DNA of 64,000 nt from Microcoleus sp. bin48.metabat.b7b8b9.023 (GTDB lineage: Bacteria > Cyanobacteriota > Cyanobacteriia > Cyanobacteriales > Microcoleaceae): contig NZ_JAAFKG010000001.1 of NCBI RefSeq assembly GCF_013299185.1, forward strand, positions 240,507-304,506, in the 5' to 3' direction. Shown in pieces: positions 45,750 through 54,800 of the stretch; position 1 is the stretch's first letter; each line of letters begins with the position of its first letter. A model generated the notes under the pieces. The model searched no databases. It saw only the letters and a program-made list of their open reading frames with translations, and was not told the origin of the DNA. The translations under genes and the position numbers were made by a program.

Positions 45750-46238
45750 ATGCGACGATTGTTTGCTGCAATTTTAGTGGTTAGTCTGTGGATCAGTTTT
45801 GTTCCAGTTGCTTCGGCTTACAATTTAGTGCCGTGCAAGGACTCTCCCGAATTCAAGGAACTGGCTAAAAATGCACGTTCTACCAATGGCGACCCGGCAT
45901 CTGCCAAGGCAAGATTCGAGATGTATTCTCAAGCTATGTGCGGCCCGGAAGGATACCCGCACTTAATCGTAGACGGCAGCTTGGACAAGGCTGGCGACTT
46001 TTTGATTCCTAGCGTGCTGTTCTTGTATATTGCTGGTTGGATTGGTTGGGTAGGCCGCGCTTATCTGCAAATTGCCAAAAAATCTGCAACTCCAGAGGAA
46101 AAAGAGATTATTATCGACGTTCCTGTGGCAATCTCCTGTATGCTGAGTGGCTTTTTGTGGCCTCTGGCAGCACTCAAAGAAATCACCACTGGTGAAATGT
46201 TTGCCAAGGACGACGAAATTACTGTTTCCCCCCGCTAA
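45750..46238 (+). CDS. psaF: Photosystem I reaction centre subunit III (PsaF)
   Basis: 162 residues. The signal peptide is residues 1-23 ([14 protein letters not shown]...ASA), for entry into the thylakoid lumen. The mature protein starts [20 protein letters not shown] and contains two cysteines (C27 and C63 region), one main membrane helix ([19 protein letters not shown]) and a second hydrophobic C-terminal segment. PsaF is a photosystem I subunit near the plastocyanin/cytochrome c6 side. psaJ follows after 122 bases, the conserved order. Confidence 0.97.
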   Translation: MRRLFAAILVVSLWISFVPVASAYNLVPCKDSPEFKELAKNARSTNGDPASAKARFEMYSQAMCGPEGYPHLIVDGSLDKAGDFLIPSVLFLYIAGWIGWVGRAYLQIAKKSATPEEKEIIIDVPVAISCMLSGFLWPLAALKEITTGEMFAKDDEITVSPR

Positions 46239-46360
46239 AATAGGGAAATGGAGCCAAGGCTAATAGCTAACAGTTAATCAATTAACTGCAAGTTAGCAAT
46301 TAGCTCCTTACCGAGCGATCGGCAATTACCAACTGTCTCGAATTTTCAGGAGCAGAATTC

Positions 46361-46489
46361 ATGCAATATTTTGTCAAGTTTCTTTCGACCGCACCAGTAT
46401 TGGCAGCGCTTTGGTTCTCTATTCAAGCTGCGGGTTTGATTGAATTTAACCGCTTTTTCCCTGACTTGCTTTTCCATCCGATGCCTTAA
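46361..46489 (+). CDS. psaJ: Photosystem I reaction centre subunit IX (PsaJ)
   Basis: 42 residues: [20 protein letters not shown] and then [20 protein letters not shown] before MP. This is PsaJ, one membrane helix, next to PsaF in photosystem I. AGGAG lies 10 bases before the ATG. It is cotranscribed with psaF in other cyanobacteria and the spacing here allows it. Short gene, found by reading the sequence downstream of psaF. Confidence 0.96.
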   Translation: MQYFVKFLSTAPVLAALWFSIQAAGLIEFNRFFPDLLFHPMP

Positions 46490-46601
46490 GATTTGACCGG
46501 AATTAGGTCTCAAAAATTAGGGCAAAAAAGTTGAGAGTTTTGAGTTTTGAGTGATGAGTTAAAGGTTAATTTAAAGCTCAAACATCAGAACTCTCAAACT
46601 C

Positions 46602-46715
46602 TATAGACTTTCTCAGTAACATGAAGTGGGCATGGGGAATAGGGCATGGGGCATGGGGAATAGGGCATGGGGAATAGGGAATAGGGCATGGGGCATGGGG
46701 CATGGGGCATAGCTA
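46602..46715. repeat. Degenerate hairpin-ended minisatellite element, copy 5
   Basis: The left end TATAGACTTTCTCAGTAAC plus ATGAAGTGG is a diverged form of the family ends. The core is a tandem of GGGCATG/GGGAATA heptamers (46627-46712). No clear right end remains; TAGCTACTAAG follows. Short tandems of AACCAAG (46723-46760) and STRR heptamers (46765-46795) come after, up to the next gene. Confidence 0.6.
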
Positions 46716-46815
46716 CTAAGAACCAAGAACCAAGAACCAAGAACCAAGAACCAAGAACAACTAACAACTAACAACTGACAACTGACAACTGACTAATGAC
46801 TAATATTGTGAATCG

Positions 46816-47628
46816 ATGAAGTCTTATCTCGCCGCAGCAATTCAAATGACTAGCTTGCCTGACCTGCAAAAAAATTTGGTGCAGGCAGAGGAATTAATCG
46901 ACCTGGCAGTGCGTCGGGGTGCGGAGTTAGTTTCCTTACCAGAAAATTTCTCGTTTATGGGAGAAGAGGAGGAGAAGATTGCTCAAGCAGAGGCGATCGG
47001 ACTCCAAAGCGAAAAATTCCTCAAAACCATGGCCCAGCGGTTCCAGGTGACGATTCTGGGAGGCGGATTTCCCGTGCCGACGGATGGGGGGAAGGTATAC
47101 AATACTTGCTTGCTAGTAGACCCAAACGGTAGCGAAGTGGCAAGGTACAAAAAAGTACATTTGTTTGATGTGAATGTGCCAGACGGGATTACTTACAGGG
47201 AATCAAACACGGTGAAAGCTGGTGAAGATTTGCCGCCGGTTTATGTGTCGCCGGAGTTGGGGACGCTGGGACTTTCGGTGTGCTATGACGTGCGGTTCCC
47301 GGAAGTGTACAGGCATTTGTCGCAGAAGGGTGCTGATGTTTTGTTCGTGCCGGCGGCGTTTACTGCTTACACTGGCAAGGATCATTGGAAGGTTTTGTTG
47401 CAAGCTAGGGCGATCGAGAATACTTGTTATGCGATCGCCCCGGCACAGACTGGACACCACTACGGTCGCCGTCAAACACACGGTCACGCCATGATTGTAG
47501 ACCCTTGGGGTGCGGTTTTGGCGGATGCCGGAGAGGAACCGGGTGTGGCGGTGGCAGAGATTAATCCCGATCGGCTAGAACAAGTCCGCCGCCAGATGCC
47601 ATCGCTGCAACACCGGGTTTTTATGTAA
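46816..47628 (+). CDS. Carbon-nitrogen hydrolase, Nit1/Nit2-like
   Basis: 270 residues. The nitrilase-family catalytic triad is visible: E43 in SLPENF, K113 in YKKVHLFD, and C156 in LSVCYDVRFPE. YKKVHLFD and the CYDVRFPE form match the Nit1/Nit2 branch, which removes the amide from deaminated glutathione or acts as omega-amidase. Deaminated glutathione amidase is the favoured reading. Complete, soluble, no fusion partner. The ATG follows a STRR-rich spacer with no strong ribosome site. Confidence 0.88.
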   Translation: MKSYLAAAIQMTSLPDLQKNLVQAEELIDLAVRRGAELVSLPENFSFMGEEEEKIAQAEAIGLQSEKFLKTMAQRFQVTILGGGFPVPTDGGKVYNTCLLVDPNGSEVARYKKVHLFDVNVPDGITYRESNTVKAGEDLPPVYVSPELGTLGLSVCYDVRFPEVYRHLSQKGADVLFVPAAFTAYTGKDHWKVLLQARAIENTCYAIAPAQTGHHYGRRQTHGHAMIVDPWGAVLADAGEEPGVAVAEINPDRLEQVRRQMPSLQHRVFM

Positions 47629-47810
47629 GTTATGGTGGCTTGGTACTTCGCAGTTTTGTCACCAATTGGTGTCAAAATTGCAGTTTTCGCCAGCCACCAG
47701 ACCTGAATAGTTTTTATTCTAGGAATGAATTGTGTACGTTCGTACACAAAAAACTTGGATCGGGTGCCGTCAGCACCGGGTTGGGGCGGGTTTAGGGTTG
47801 AGATCGAGCC

Positions 47811-47897
47811 GATCCCCCCTAACCCCCCTTAGGTCGGGGGGGACAGGAGTGCTATCAAAGTCCCCCTTCTTAAGGGGGATTTAGGGGGATCGAGACT
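47811..47897. repeat. GATCCCCCTAA-type palindromic repeat, copy 3
   Basis: GATCCCCCCTAACCCCCCTT at one end and TTAGGGGGATCGAGACTG at the other, with inner TCGGGGGG and CCCCCTTCTTAAGGGGG. A short stem GGTGCCGTCAGCACC lies just before it at 47764-47778. The 47629-48052 gap has no gene. Confidence 0.75.
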
Positions 47898-48052
47898 GCG
47901 GTAAAAGCGAAATTTATCAAGGTTTTTTCCCGAAGATGAACGGCCAATAACTCGGGATAAAATGTCTAATGCAGGTTCAATGGGCGTGCACTTCTGCTTA
48001 AAAGGCGAATGGGCGACAGTAGAATTGCACGAAATGCGTCTTTTTTGGATAA

Positions 48053-48571
48053 ATGAAACACACTCTTTCGGTTTTAGTTGAAGATGAAGCGGGTGTCCTC
48101 ACTCGAATTGCTGGTTTATTTGCCCGTCGGGGTTTTAATATTGAAAGTCTGGCCGTTGGCCCAGCAGAGCAAGTGGGAGTGTCTCGGATTACGATGGTTG
48201 TACCGGGAGATGACCAGATTATCGAGCAGTTGACTAAGCAACTGTACAAGTTGATTAATGTGCTTAAAGTTCAGGATATAACGGAAATTCCCTGTGTGGA
48301 ACGGGAGTTGATGTTGCTGAAAGTTAATGCTGCTAGCGGAACGCGATCGGAGATCATTGAGTTGGCTCAGATTTTTAGAGCGCGAGTGGTAGATATTGGT
48401 GATGATACGCTGACTTTGGAAGTTGTCGGAGATCCGGGTAAGATGGTGGCGATCGTCCAGGTTCTAAATAGATTTGGGATTAAGGAAATTGCTCGTACTG
48501 GGAAAATTGCCCTGACGCGGGAGTCGGGGGTAAATACGGAGTTTCTCAAGTCTTTGGAAGCGAAAGTTTAA
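48053..48571 (+). CDS. ilvH: Acetolactate synthase small (regulatory) subunit
   Basis: 172 residues: [37 protein letters not shown] and [20 protein letters not shown], the ACT domain of IlvH/IlvN. The C-terminal half ([30 protein letters not shown]) is the second ACT-like domain. It binds branched-chain amino acids and controls the large subunit for feedback in valine, leucine and isoleucine synthesis. Complete length. The large subunit is not in the window. Confidence 0.97.
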   Translation: MKHTLSVLVEDEAGVLTRIAGLFARRGFNIESLAVGPAEQVGVSRITMVVPGDDQIIEQLTKQLYKLINVLKVQDITEIPCVERELMLLKVNAASGTRSEIIELAQIFRARVVDIGDDTLTLEVVGDPGKMVAIVQVLNRFGIKEIARTGKIALTRESGVNTEFLKSLEAKV

Positions 48572-48586
48572 GTCAGTTGTCAGTGG

Positions 48587-48699
48587 TATAGCGGTTCTCA
48601 AAAAAGTGAGGTATGCCCATAGCCCACGGAGGCCATAGCCCATAGCCCATAGCCCACGGAGGCCAGTCGTCCGCGAATATGAGAGCTCGAAAGGCTATA
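48587..48699. repeat. Hairpin-ended minisatellite element, copy 6
   Basis: Ends: TATAGCGGTTCTCAAAAAAG plus TGAGGTATG on the left, and ATATGAGAGCTCGAAAGGC plus TATA on the right. The core is a tandem of GCCCATA and GCCCACGGAG units. It begins 16 bases after the end of ilvH, and a STRR run (48717-48750) follows. Confidence 0.75.
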
Positions 48700-48790
48700 A
48701 GTTGTCAGTGGTAAGTTGTCAGTTGTCAGTTGTCAGTTGTCAGTTGTCAGAAAGAATGTTTTAACGGGAGCATCTCAGTTTTGCATTTAA

Positions 48791-48850
48791 TAGTGCGAGC
48801 TTAAGAGCTCGCGAGCGGTGAAAGACTCGCGAGCTCTTAAGCTCGCACTA
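48791..48850. repeat. Perfect 25-bp-arm palindrome adjoining an IS fragment
   Basis: Arms 48791-48815 and 48826-48850 are exact complements built on GTGCGAGCTTAAGAGCTCGC, with a 10-base loop (CGGTGAAAGA). Its right edge coincides with the first bases of the IS5-like fragment starting at 48849. Confidence 0.85.
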
Positions 48851-49047
48851 TAGAACCCATTTGAGATCTAGCTATGGGCTAAACGCTTGAGCATTAACCC
48901 GATCAAACACAGGTTGAGTTTCGCCGTGGCATGGCTCAACGTCCACTCAAAGTTCTTGACTAAACTCTTGCAGCGTTCCATCCATGCATTCGACCGCTCA
49001 ATTACCCATCGCGTTGCCACCACGACAAATCCCGTCTTCCCCAGTGC
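48849..49047 (-). pseudogene. IS5-like transposase, C-terminal fragment
   Basis: On the minus strand the frame reads ALGKTGFVVVATRWVIERSN, AWMERCKSLVKNFEWTLSHA and ends KRLAHS then TAG. This is the C-terminal part of IS5-family DDE transposases with the ERSNAW glutamate region. The sequence is almost identical to 50801-51005, including the terminal TATAGAACCCATTTGAGA. The remaining transposase is missing: the match ends at 49047, 48 bases before the hydrolase gene. Confidence 0.8.
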
Positions 49048-49094
49048 CACTTTTGTGGTATGATGGATAAGTCAATAGTTACTGTATTTAAGAA

Positions 49095-49949
49095 ATGAAA
49101 AATGTTTATAACAAAATTAAATTACCCGAAGATCAATACATTAGAGTTGGTGTCATCAAAACTCGCTACTGGAGCGCAGGAACTAAGGGAAGCCCTTTGA
49201 TTTTGCTTCACGGTGGTGGTAGTTCTATAGAAGTTTGGACTTATAATTTTGATGCCTTAGCTCAAAATCATCAAGTTTATGCTTTTGATATGGTAGGTTC
49301 TGGTTTATCTGATAAACCAGAACTTCCCTACTCTTTAGATTATCAAGTCCAGTTTTTAACAGACTTTATGAACGCTTTAAATATTGATAAAGCAAATATA
49401 ATTGCCAATTCAATGGGAGGAGGTATTATACTAAAATTTGCTCTAAAATATCCAGAACGGATAGGAAAAATAGTATTGATTTCCAGTTTGGGACTAGGAA
49501 AAGAAATTTCAATCTATCATCGTTTTTTAGCAGCAGTTCCAGTAATAGCTAAATTTGCTCAACCTAGTCGGTTTGGGGCAAAATTGATGTTAAAAAAAAA
49601 TGTTTACAATCCCAAAGCAATTCCTAGTGAATGGGTAGAAAACAGTTTTCAAAGATTCAAAATGCCAGGTAGAAAACAGGCATTAATTTCAATTCTCAAA
49701 ACCAACTTAAATTTGGGGGGAGTAAGGGAAGAAGTCTTCATGCCAATTGTTCAACAACTCGCGCATATTCGAGCACCCACTTTGATTATTTGGGGAAATC
49801 AGGATGCGGTTTTACCTGTTACCCATGCTCATATAGCTAATAAATACATCCCTAATACCAGTTTACATATTTTTGATAAATGTGGTCATTGGCCGCATGT
49901 AGAATATCCCCAAAAATTCAACCAGCTAGTGTTAAAATTTCTTCATTAA
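49095..49949 (+). CDS. Alpha/beta hydrolase
   Basis: 284 residues. Oxyanion region ILLHGGGSSIEVW, nucleophile elbow ANSMGGG (Ser), acid IIWGNQDAVLP (Asp), and final HIFDKCGHWPHVEYP (His). The triad order and spacing are those of small cytosolic alpha/beta hydrolases such as the MhpC or epoxide hydrolase-like group. It is markedly AT-rich compared with the surrounding genes. It and the next gene lie between two IS5-like fragments, suggesting transfer. The substrate is unknown. No signal peptide. Confidence 0.85.
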   Translation: MKNVYNKIKLPEDQYIRVGVIKTRYWSAGTKGSPLILLHGGGSSIEVWTYNFDALAQNHQVYAFDMVGSGLSDKPELPYSLDYQVQFLTDFMNALNIDKANIIANSMGGGIILKFALKYPERIGKIVLISSLGLGKEISIYHRFLAAVPVIAKFAQPSRFGAKLMLKKNVYNPKAIPSEWVENSFQRFKMPGRKQALISILKTNLNLGGVREEVFMPIVQQLAHIRAPTLIIWGNQDAVLPVTHAHIANKYIPNTSLHIFDKCGHWPHVEYPQKFNQLVLKFLH

Positions 49950-50107
49950 TTAAATGATAATCATTCAGCTAATGCCCTAAAAAGGTCATAAAATAGCTAT
50001 TGTTAAATAGATAGGTTTACATGAAGTTTTCCACCAAAGCTGATAGCTGACGGCTGAATACTTACATTAAATCAAATACAACCAAATACAACAAAAAGGA
50101 TTAATTA

Positions 50108-50617
50108 ATGTTAAAAATTTTGATGGTCACTTATTTATTGCTATTCCTAGGAGACTTGCTGTCCACATTTTTTTACCATATTCCTGAGCACGTTTTTGGT
50201 AGTCTCCATCTAAAAACGCACCATTCCTCACAGAAAACCTTTTTTCATTATGCTGTTCTCAGCACCAATGTTCTCGTTATGCTGGATGGAATTCTTGGTG
50301 CTTTACCCTATCTGCCAGTAGCTGTAATATTGTGGAAAGTTTCATCTATTGGTGTGATCTGCGGGTTAATTTTAGGTCAATTTCATGTATGGTGGAGACA
50401 TACAAGTGCTTTAGGCTGGAAAACTCCAAAAGAAATCATTACTTTCTGCGAGATACTAGGCATTACGACTCCTGAAAGACATTGGCTTCATCATCACAAA
50501 TCTACCCAAGCTTACGGTGATATTTTTACCTTTTTCGACCAGCCTGCTAAAGTTTGGTGGCGATGGTTACGTTTTCTCAAGCTCGGTTTCAAAAAAGCCA
50601 TGAAAACTAAATTGTAA
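50108..50617 (+). CDS. Histidine-box membrane protein, fatty-acid-hydroxylase/sterol-desaturase-like
   Basis: 169 residues with hydrophobic stretches near 1-17 and 55-100. Histidine clusters are HLKTHHSS (residues 34-41), WWRHTS near 98 and ERHWLHHHKSTQAYGDIF near 125-142. HX3HH and HWLHHH resemble the di-iron histidine boxes of the fatty acid hydroxylase superfamily. It is shorter than most (about 200-280) but all boxes appear. AT-rich like its neighbour. An AAAAGG sequence precedes the ATG at 8 bases. I infer membrane-bound lipid modification in partnership with the upstream hydrolase. Confidence 0.65.
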   Translation: MLKILMVTYLLLFLGDLLSTFFYHIPEHVFGSLHLKTHHSSQKTFFHYAVLSTNVLVMLDGILGALPYLPVAVILWKVSSIGVICGLILGQFHVWWRHTSALGWKTPKEIITFCEILGITTPERHWLHHHKSTQAYGDIFTFFDQPAKVWWRWLRFLKLGFKKAMKTKL

Positions 50618-50794
50618 AGTCCCGCTATCAGATTAAACCTTAAACCAAATCTTTTTCGGCGATTTCTATAAAGGTCAGCTAAAATCTTAAAAATTTTCAG
50701 TTTTCGATGAACATGTTCTCCAATTACTCGTTGTCTCGCTATTTTCTATTTTCCGAATCATTCGACAAGCTGTGGACTCTGTTACTCCCCAAGA
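50612..50794 (-). pseudogene. DDE_Tnp_4-type transposase, internally deleted remnant
   Basis: On the minus strand two pieces are seen. The first is GVTESTACRMIRKIEN, a helix-turn-helix from the N-terminal region. The second, in another frame, is IARQRVIGEHVHRKLKIFKI then LADLYRNRRKRFGLRFNLIA, the C-terminal end of DDE_Tnp_4-type (IS5 group) transposases. About 200 intervening residues are missing. It abuts the end of the histidine-box gene on one side and the IS5-like element on the other. This is a separate family from the adjoining IS. Confidence 0.65.
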
Positions 50795-50800
50795 TTGCCC

Positions 50801-51738
50801 TATAGAACCCATTTGAGATATAGCTATGGGCTAAACGCTTGAGCATTAACCCGATCAAACACAGGTTGAGTTTCGCCGTGGCATGGCTCAACGTCCGCTC
50901 AAAGTTCTTGACTAAACTCTTGCAGCGTTCCATCCATCCATGCATTCGACCGCTCAATTACCCATCGCGTTGCCACCACGACAAATCCCGTCTTCCCCAG
51001 TGCCGCTTTTTCGGCTTTGGTGGGCTTGGGTGAGAGTTCAAACCGGATCTTGGTCACGATCTGGGGATAGAGTTTTTGCAAGGCGAGACTCAGGGTCTCT
51101 GGATGATAGCCATTGTCCAGCAAGATGGTGATTTTAGGAATGTTGACAGGCTTGGCGCGAAAATAATCGAGGTTGTGACTCAACATTTCCAGCAAGCCTT
51201 GGTCATCGGAGACATTAGCTTGAGTGCAGTGGGTGAAAAACGGAAACCCCAACGTATCCACTGCCAGATGTCGTTTGATGCCATTAGTGCATTTGTAAAA
51301 GCAGAAACATGAAGGACTCGATACTGGCGTTGCAGGTATTCTTCACCGCTTGGGAGTCAATCATCAGCAACGTTGTCCACTGGGCTTTTTTTTGACTTGT
51401 TCACGCACTTGTCCATGTAAGAGGCTCATCAGTGCAAGGATTGCTCCTGCCTCCCGCCACTGTTTGTAATGCCAATACACCGTTGAGTAGGGAGGCTGGT
51501 CTTTCGGCAAATCTTGCCAATTGCAGCCGTTCTTGAGTTGATAGAAAATACCATCACTCCAGTTCTCGTTTCGTCCAATTACAAGGTCTCGTCTGCTTCT
51601 TAACAGGCAACACCTGGGGTAGTAGGGGTTCAAGGATTTCCCATTCTGCGTCTGTGAGGCTGCTGGAATACGGCATGGTGGATTTGGCTTTAGCTTACCT
51701 TAATCCAACCTCCTCCAAGATGTCAAATGGGTTATATA
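50801..51738 (-). mobile_element. IS5-like insertion sequence, inactivated copy
   Basis: About 940 bases. Ends TATAGAACCCATTTGAGA (50801-50818) and the inverse of TATATAACCCATTTGACA (51721-51738) match in 16 of 18 bases as terminal inverted repeats. It carries one transposase gene broken by several frameshifts. I cannot see a clear target duplication. A fragment of another copy lies at 48849-49047; the cassette 49095-50617 lies between. Confidence 0.75.
50822..51676 (-). pseudogene. IS5-family transposase, multiply frameshifted
   Basis: From ATG 51676 the frame reads MPYSSSLTDAEWEILEPLLP. It then continues in another frame with KNGCNWQDLPKDQPPYSTVY, then in a third with RHLAVDTLGFPFFTHCTQAN and ILLDNGYHPETL, and the C-terminal piece KTGFVVVATRWVIERSNAWM. 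A 4-base repeat unit (CATC) inserted near 50935 causes the last shift. The order matches IS5/IS1031-group DDE transposases. At least three shifts exclude activity. Confidence 0.85.
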
Positions 51739-51837
51739 ATAAAAAATGATTTTTTCAAAAATGAGATGCTCCCTATTTTAATTTTTAACTTTCGACTTCT
51801 TATTACTAATGACAACTGTCAACCGTCAACTGACTAA

Positions 51838-54800
51838 TTACCATTGGGGTTGACTTTCGATCAAACCTGTGGCTGTGATGGTGTCTACAGGCTTTGAGAA
51901 AAAGTATCCCTGTCCGTATTCGCATTGCAGAGCTCTGAGCAAATTAAGCTGTTCGATGGTTTCTATTCCTTCAGCGATCGCATCCATGCCTAAATGACGG
52001 GCTAATATCAAAATAGTCTCTACAATAGCTTCGTTTCCTTCATCTTCAGTCATGCGGCTCACAAAAGCTCGATCGATCTTTAAGGCATCAGTGGGAAAAG
52101 TGTGCAGGCGGCTCAAAGAAGAATAGCCTGTGCCAAAATCGTCAATATATAATTCAATTTCTAAATTTTTCAATTGGGAGAGGATAGCGGCGGCTGATTC
52201 GGCATTGTCCACGATCACCCCTTCGGTAATTTCTAACTTTAAAGTGCGGGGGTCAAGGTGAGTTTCTTGTAAAATCTCACGAATGCGATCGATTAAATCC
52301 GGCTGTTTAAATTGTTCGTTAGAAAGGTTGACGCTAACAGTCAGCGGCGGATTTGCTGGGAATTTTTCGTGCCACTGATGGATCTGACAGCAAGCCGATC
52401 GCATCATCCACCAACCAATAGGTACAATCAATTTAGTTTCTTCTGCTACTAAAATAAACTCACCGGGAGCTACTAAACCGCGCTCGGGGTGATACCACCG
52501 CAGCAGCGCTTCAAAACCGCTGATTCTACCGCTAGTTAGAGAGACGATGGGCTGGTAGTAAAGCTGAAATTCCTGGGAGTCTAGAGCGCGCCGCAAGTCG
52601 TTTTCCAGTTGCAAAAGGGCGACGGCGCGAGTGTGCATACTTAAGTCGAAAACTTCGTGGCGAGCTTTGCCCAATCCCTTGGCGTGATACATGGCAGCAT
52701 CTGCATCTCGCAGCAGTTCTTCTGGTCGATCGTACAATATTCGGAATGGGGCGGGAACCGTAGAGTCGGGAGATAGGAAACACAAAGCAGTTTCTAGATC
52801 GACATTTCCGAGATTTCCTGGACTAGAAAATTCGGAAAAATTGTTGGGATCCTGTGGCAAACCGGAACAAACAATACCAATGCTAGCACTGCTAAAAACT
52901 TGATATTCGTTGAGATAAAAAGGCTCTGCCAGTTCCGCTTGCACTCGTTCGGCAATGTGGATCGCATCATCGGTGTTTTTGATATTTTCCAGCAAAATAG
53001 CAAATTCGTCGCCGCCGAGACGGGCAACGGTATCTCCAGCCCGCAAACAGATTTCCAGGCGCTGGGCGATCGCGATTAGCAAGCGATCGCCCACTAAATG
53101 CCCCAAACTGTCATTAACCACCTTGAAGCGGTCTAGATCGATAAATAGCACCGCAAACAAAACCTCGGGACGGCGTTTTGAAAGCTCGATCGCGTGTCCC
53201 AAACGATCCATAAATAAAGCTCGGTTGGGCAAACCCGTCAGGGTATCGTGCAAAGCATCGTGTACTAACTTCTCTTCAGCTATTTTCCGCAGAGTGATAT
53301 CTTCTACAGTACCTTCGTAGTAAAGCAAATTGCCACCAGCATCGCGAACAGCCCGGCCGTTTTCGGAAACCCAGATAGTAGTTCCGTCAGCGCGGTAAAC
53401 TTGGGACTCGAACTCAGACACAGAACCGTGTTTTTCGATCGCACCCAAGAACTCGACGCGGCGGTTGGGATCGAGGTAGAGTTGGCGCTCGATATCGTGG
53501 ATGTTTGCGATCAGTTGGGTAGCAGACTCGTAGCCGTAAATTCTGGCTAAAGCCGGATTGGCACTGAGATAGCGCCCGTCAGGAGTTGTTTGAAAAATTC
53601 CCTCGATCGCGTTTTCAAAGATGCTGCGGTATTTTTCTTCGGCTTGTTGCAGCGCGAATTCTGCCTGCTTGCGATTGCTGATATCTGTCAGCGTGCCCAG
53701 ATAGCCCAGAACTGCTCCATTGTTGCCAATTTCCGGCACTGCTTGCCAAAATACCCAGGTTGTGAGGTCGCCGTTGCAAAAGCGGTATTCTAACTTACAA
53801 GGCAATTTATCTGTGACAGCGCGATACCACTGGTTCAAAATGCGATCGCGGTCTTCGGGATGCAAACTTTGCGCCCAACCTTCGCCCAGTGCCTTTGGTG
53901 CAGTCAGTCCCGCCATCTCCAAAAATCGCTCGTTGACATACAAACAATATCCCGCAGCGTCGGCGCGGAAAATCCCGACTGGCAGTATTTTAGCTAAAGT
54001 GTAATAGCGGTATTCGCTTTCTAGCAGGGCGCTGGCAGCTATTTTAGTCTCTGTGATATCAAACATTGCGCCTTGAAGGATGACGGAGTTGCTGGCTCGA
54101 TCGCGAACTGCGATCGCTCGATCGCGGAACCAGACAATTCTGCCGTTGCGGGCGATCGCGCGGTATTCTGACACCAGCGGCCCGTCGCTAAAGATATCTT
54201 CTCCGTCGGTAAATTTCTGTGTGGCGTTTTCAACTAACACGCGATCGCGGTCTTCTGGGTGAACGAGTTTCAGCCACAGATCTGGGTCTGCCTTCCATTC
54301 AGCTACAGAATAACCCAGAAAAGTCTCGATTTGCGGGCTGATGTAAAGTTTGGCAGCGCTGCGGTTGAGGGGAGAAATGTAGGTGACAGCCGGCATTTGT
54401 TCCACAAGCGCGCAGTATTTCGCTTCCACGGTGCAGAGTGCTGCTTCTAGGCGTTGCCGCTCTAATTCGGCGGCGGCCCGTCCGGCAAAGATGCTGATAA
54501 TTAGTTCAAATTTGCCAAGATGTGCTTCTAGTAGGGGGCGATCGTGGAAAATACAAATAATGCCTAAAGGTTCGCCGTAGGAGTTTTTCAGCAAGATTCC
54601 TAGGAAGCTGCGCGAACCTGTAACGATCGTTCTGCGGTCTTCAGGAAAGGTTTCCAGGAGGCGGTCTGGACAGGAGTACATTCCCTGCTCAAACACCAGC
54701 GCTTCGGGAGTATTGGCGGTGTTGCACTCAAAATTTGGCTGTGGCTGTCCGTCGCTCCAAAAACTGATAACTTGTAATTTATCGGGAGTTAGATCGGCGC

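Noticed and set aside
46640..46800. Regular short repeats considered as a CRISPR array
   Set aside because: Units are 7-8 bases with no spacers; they are STRR-type tandems.
47203..47494. Frames on both strands inside the nitrilase gene
   Set aside because: Shadow frames of a complete gene with catalytic triad.
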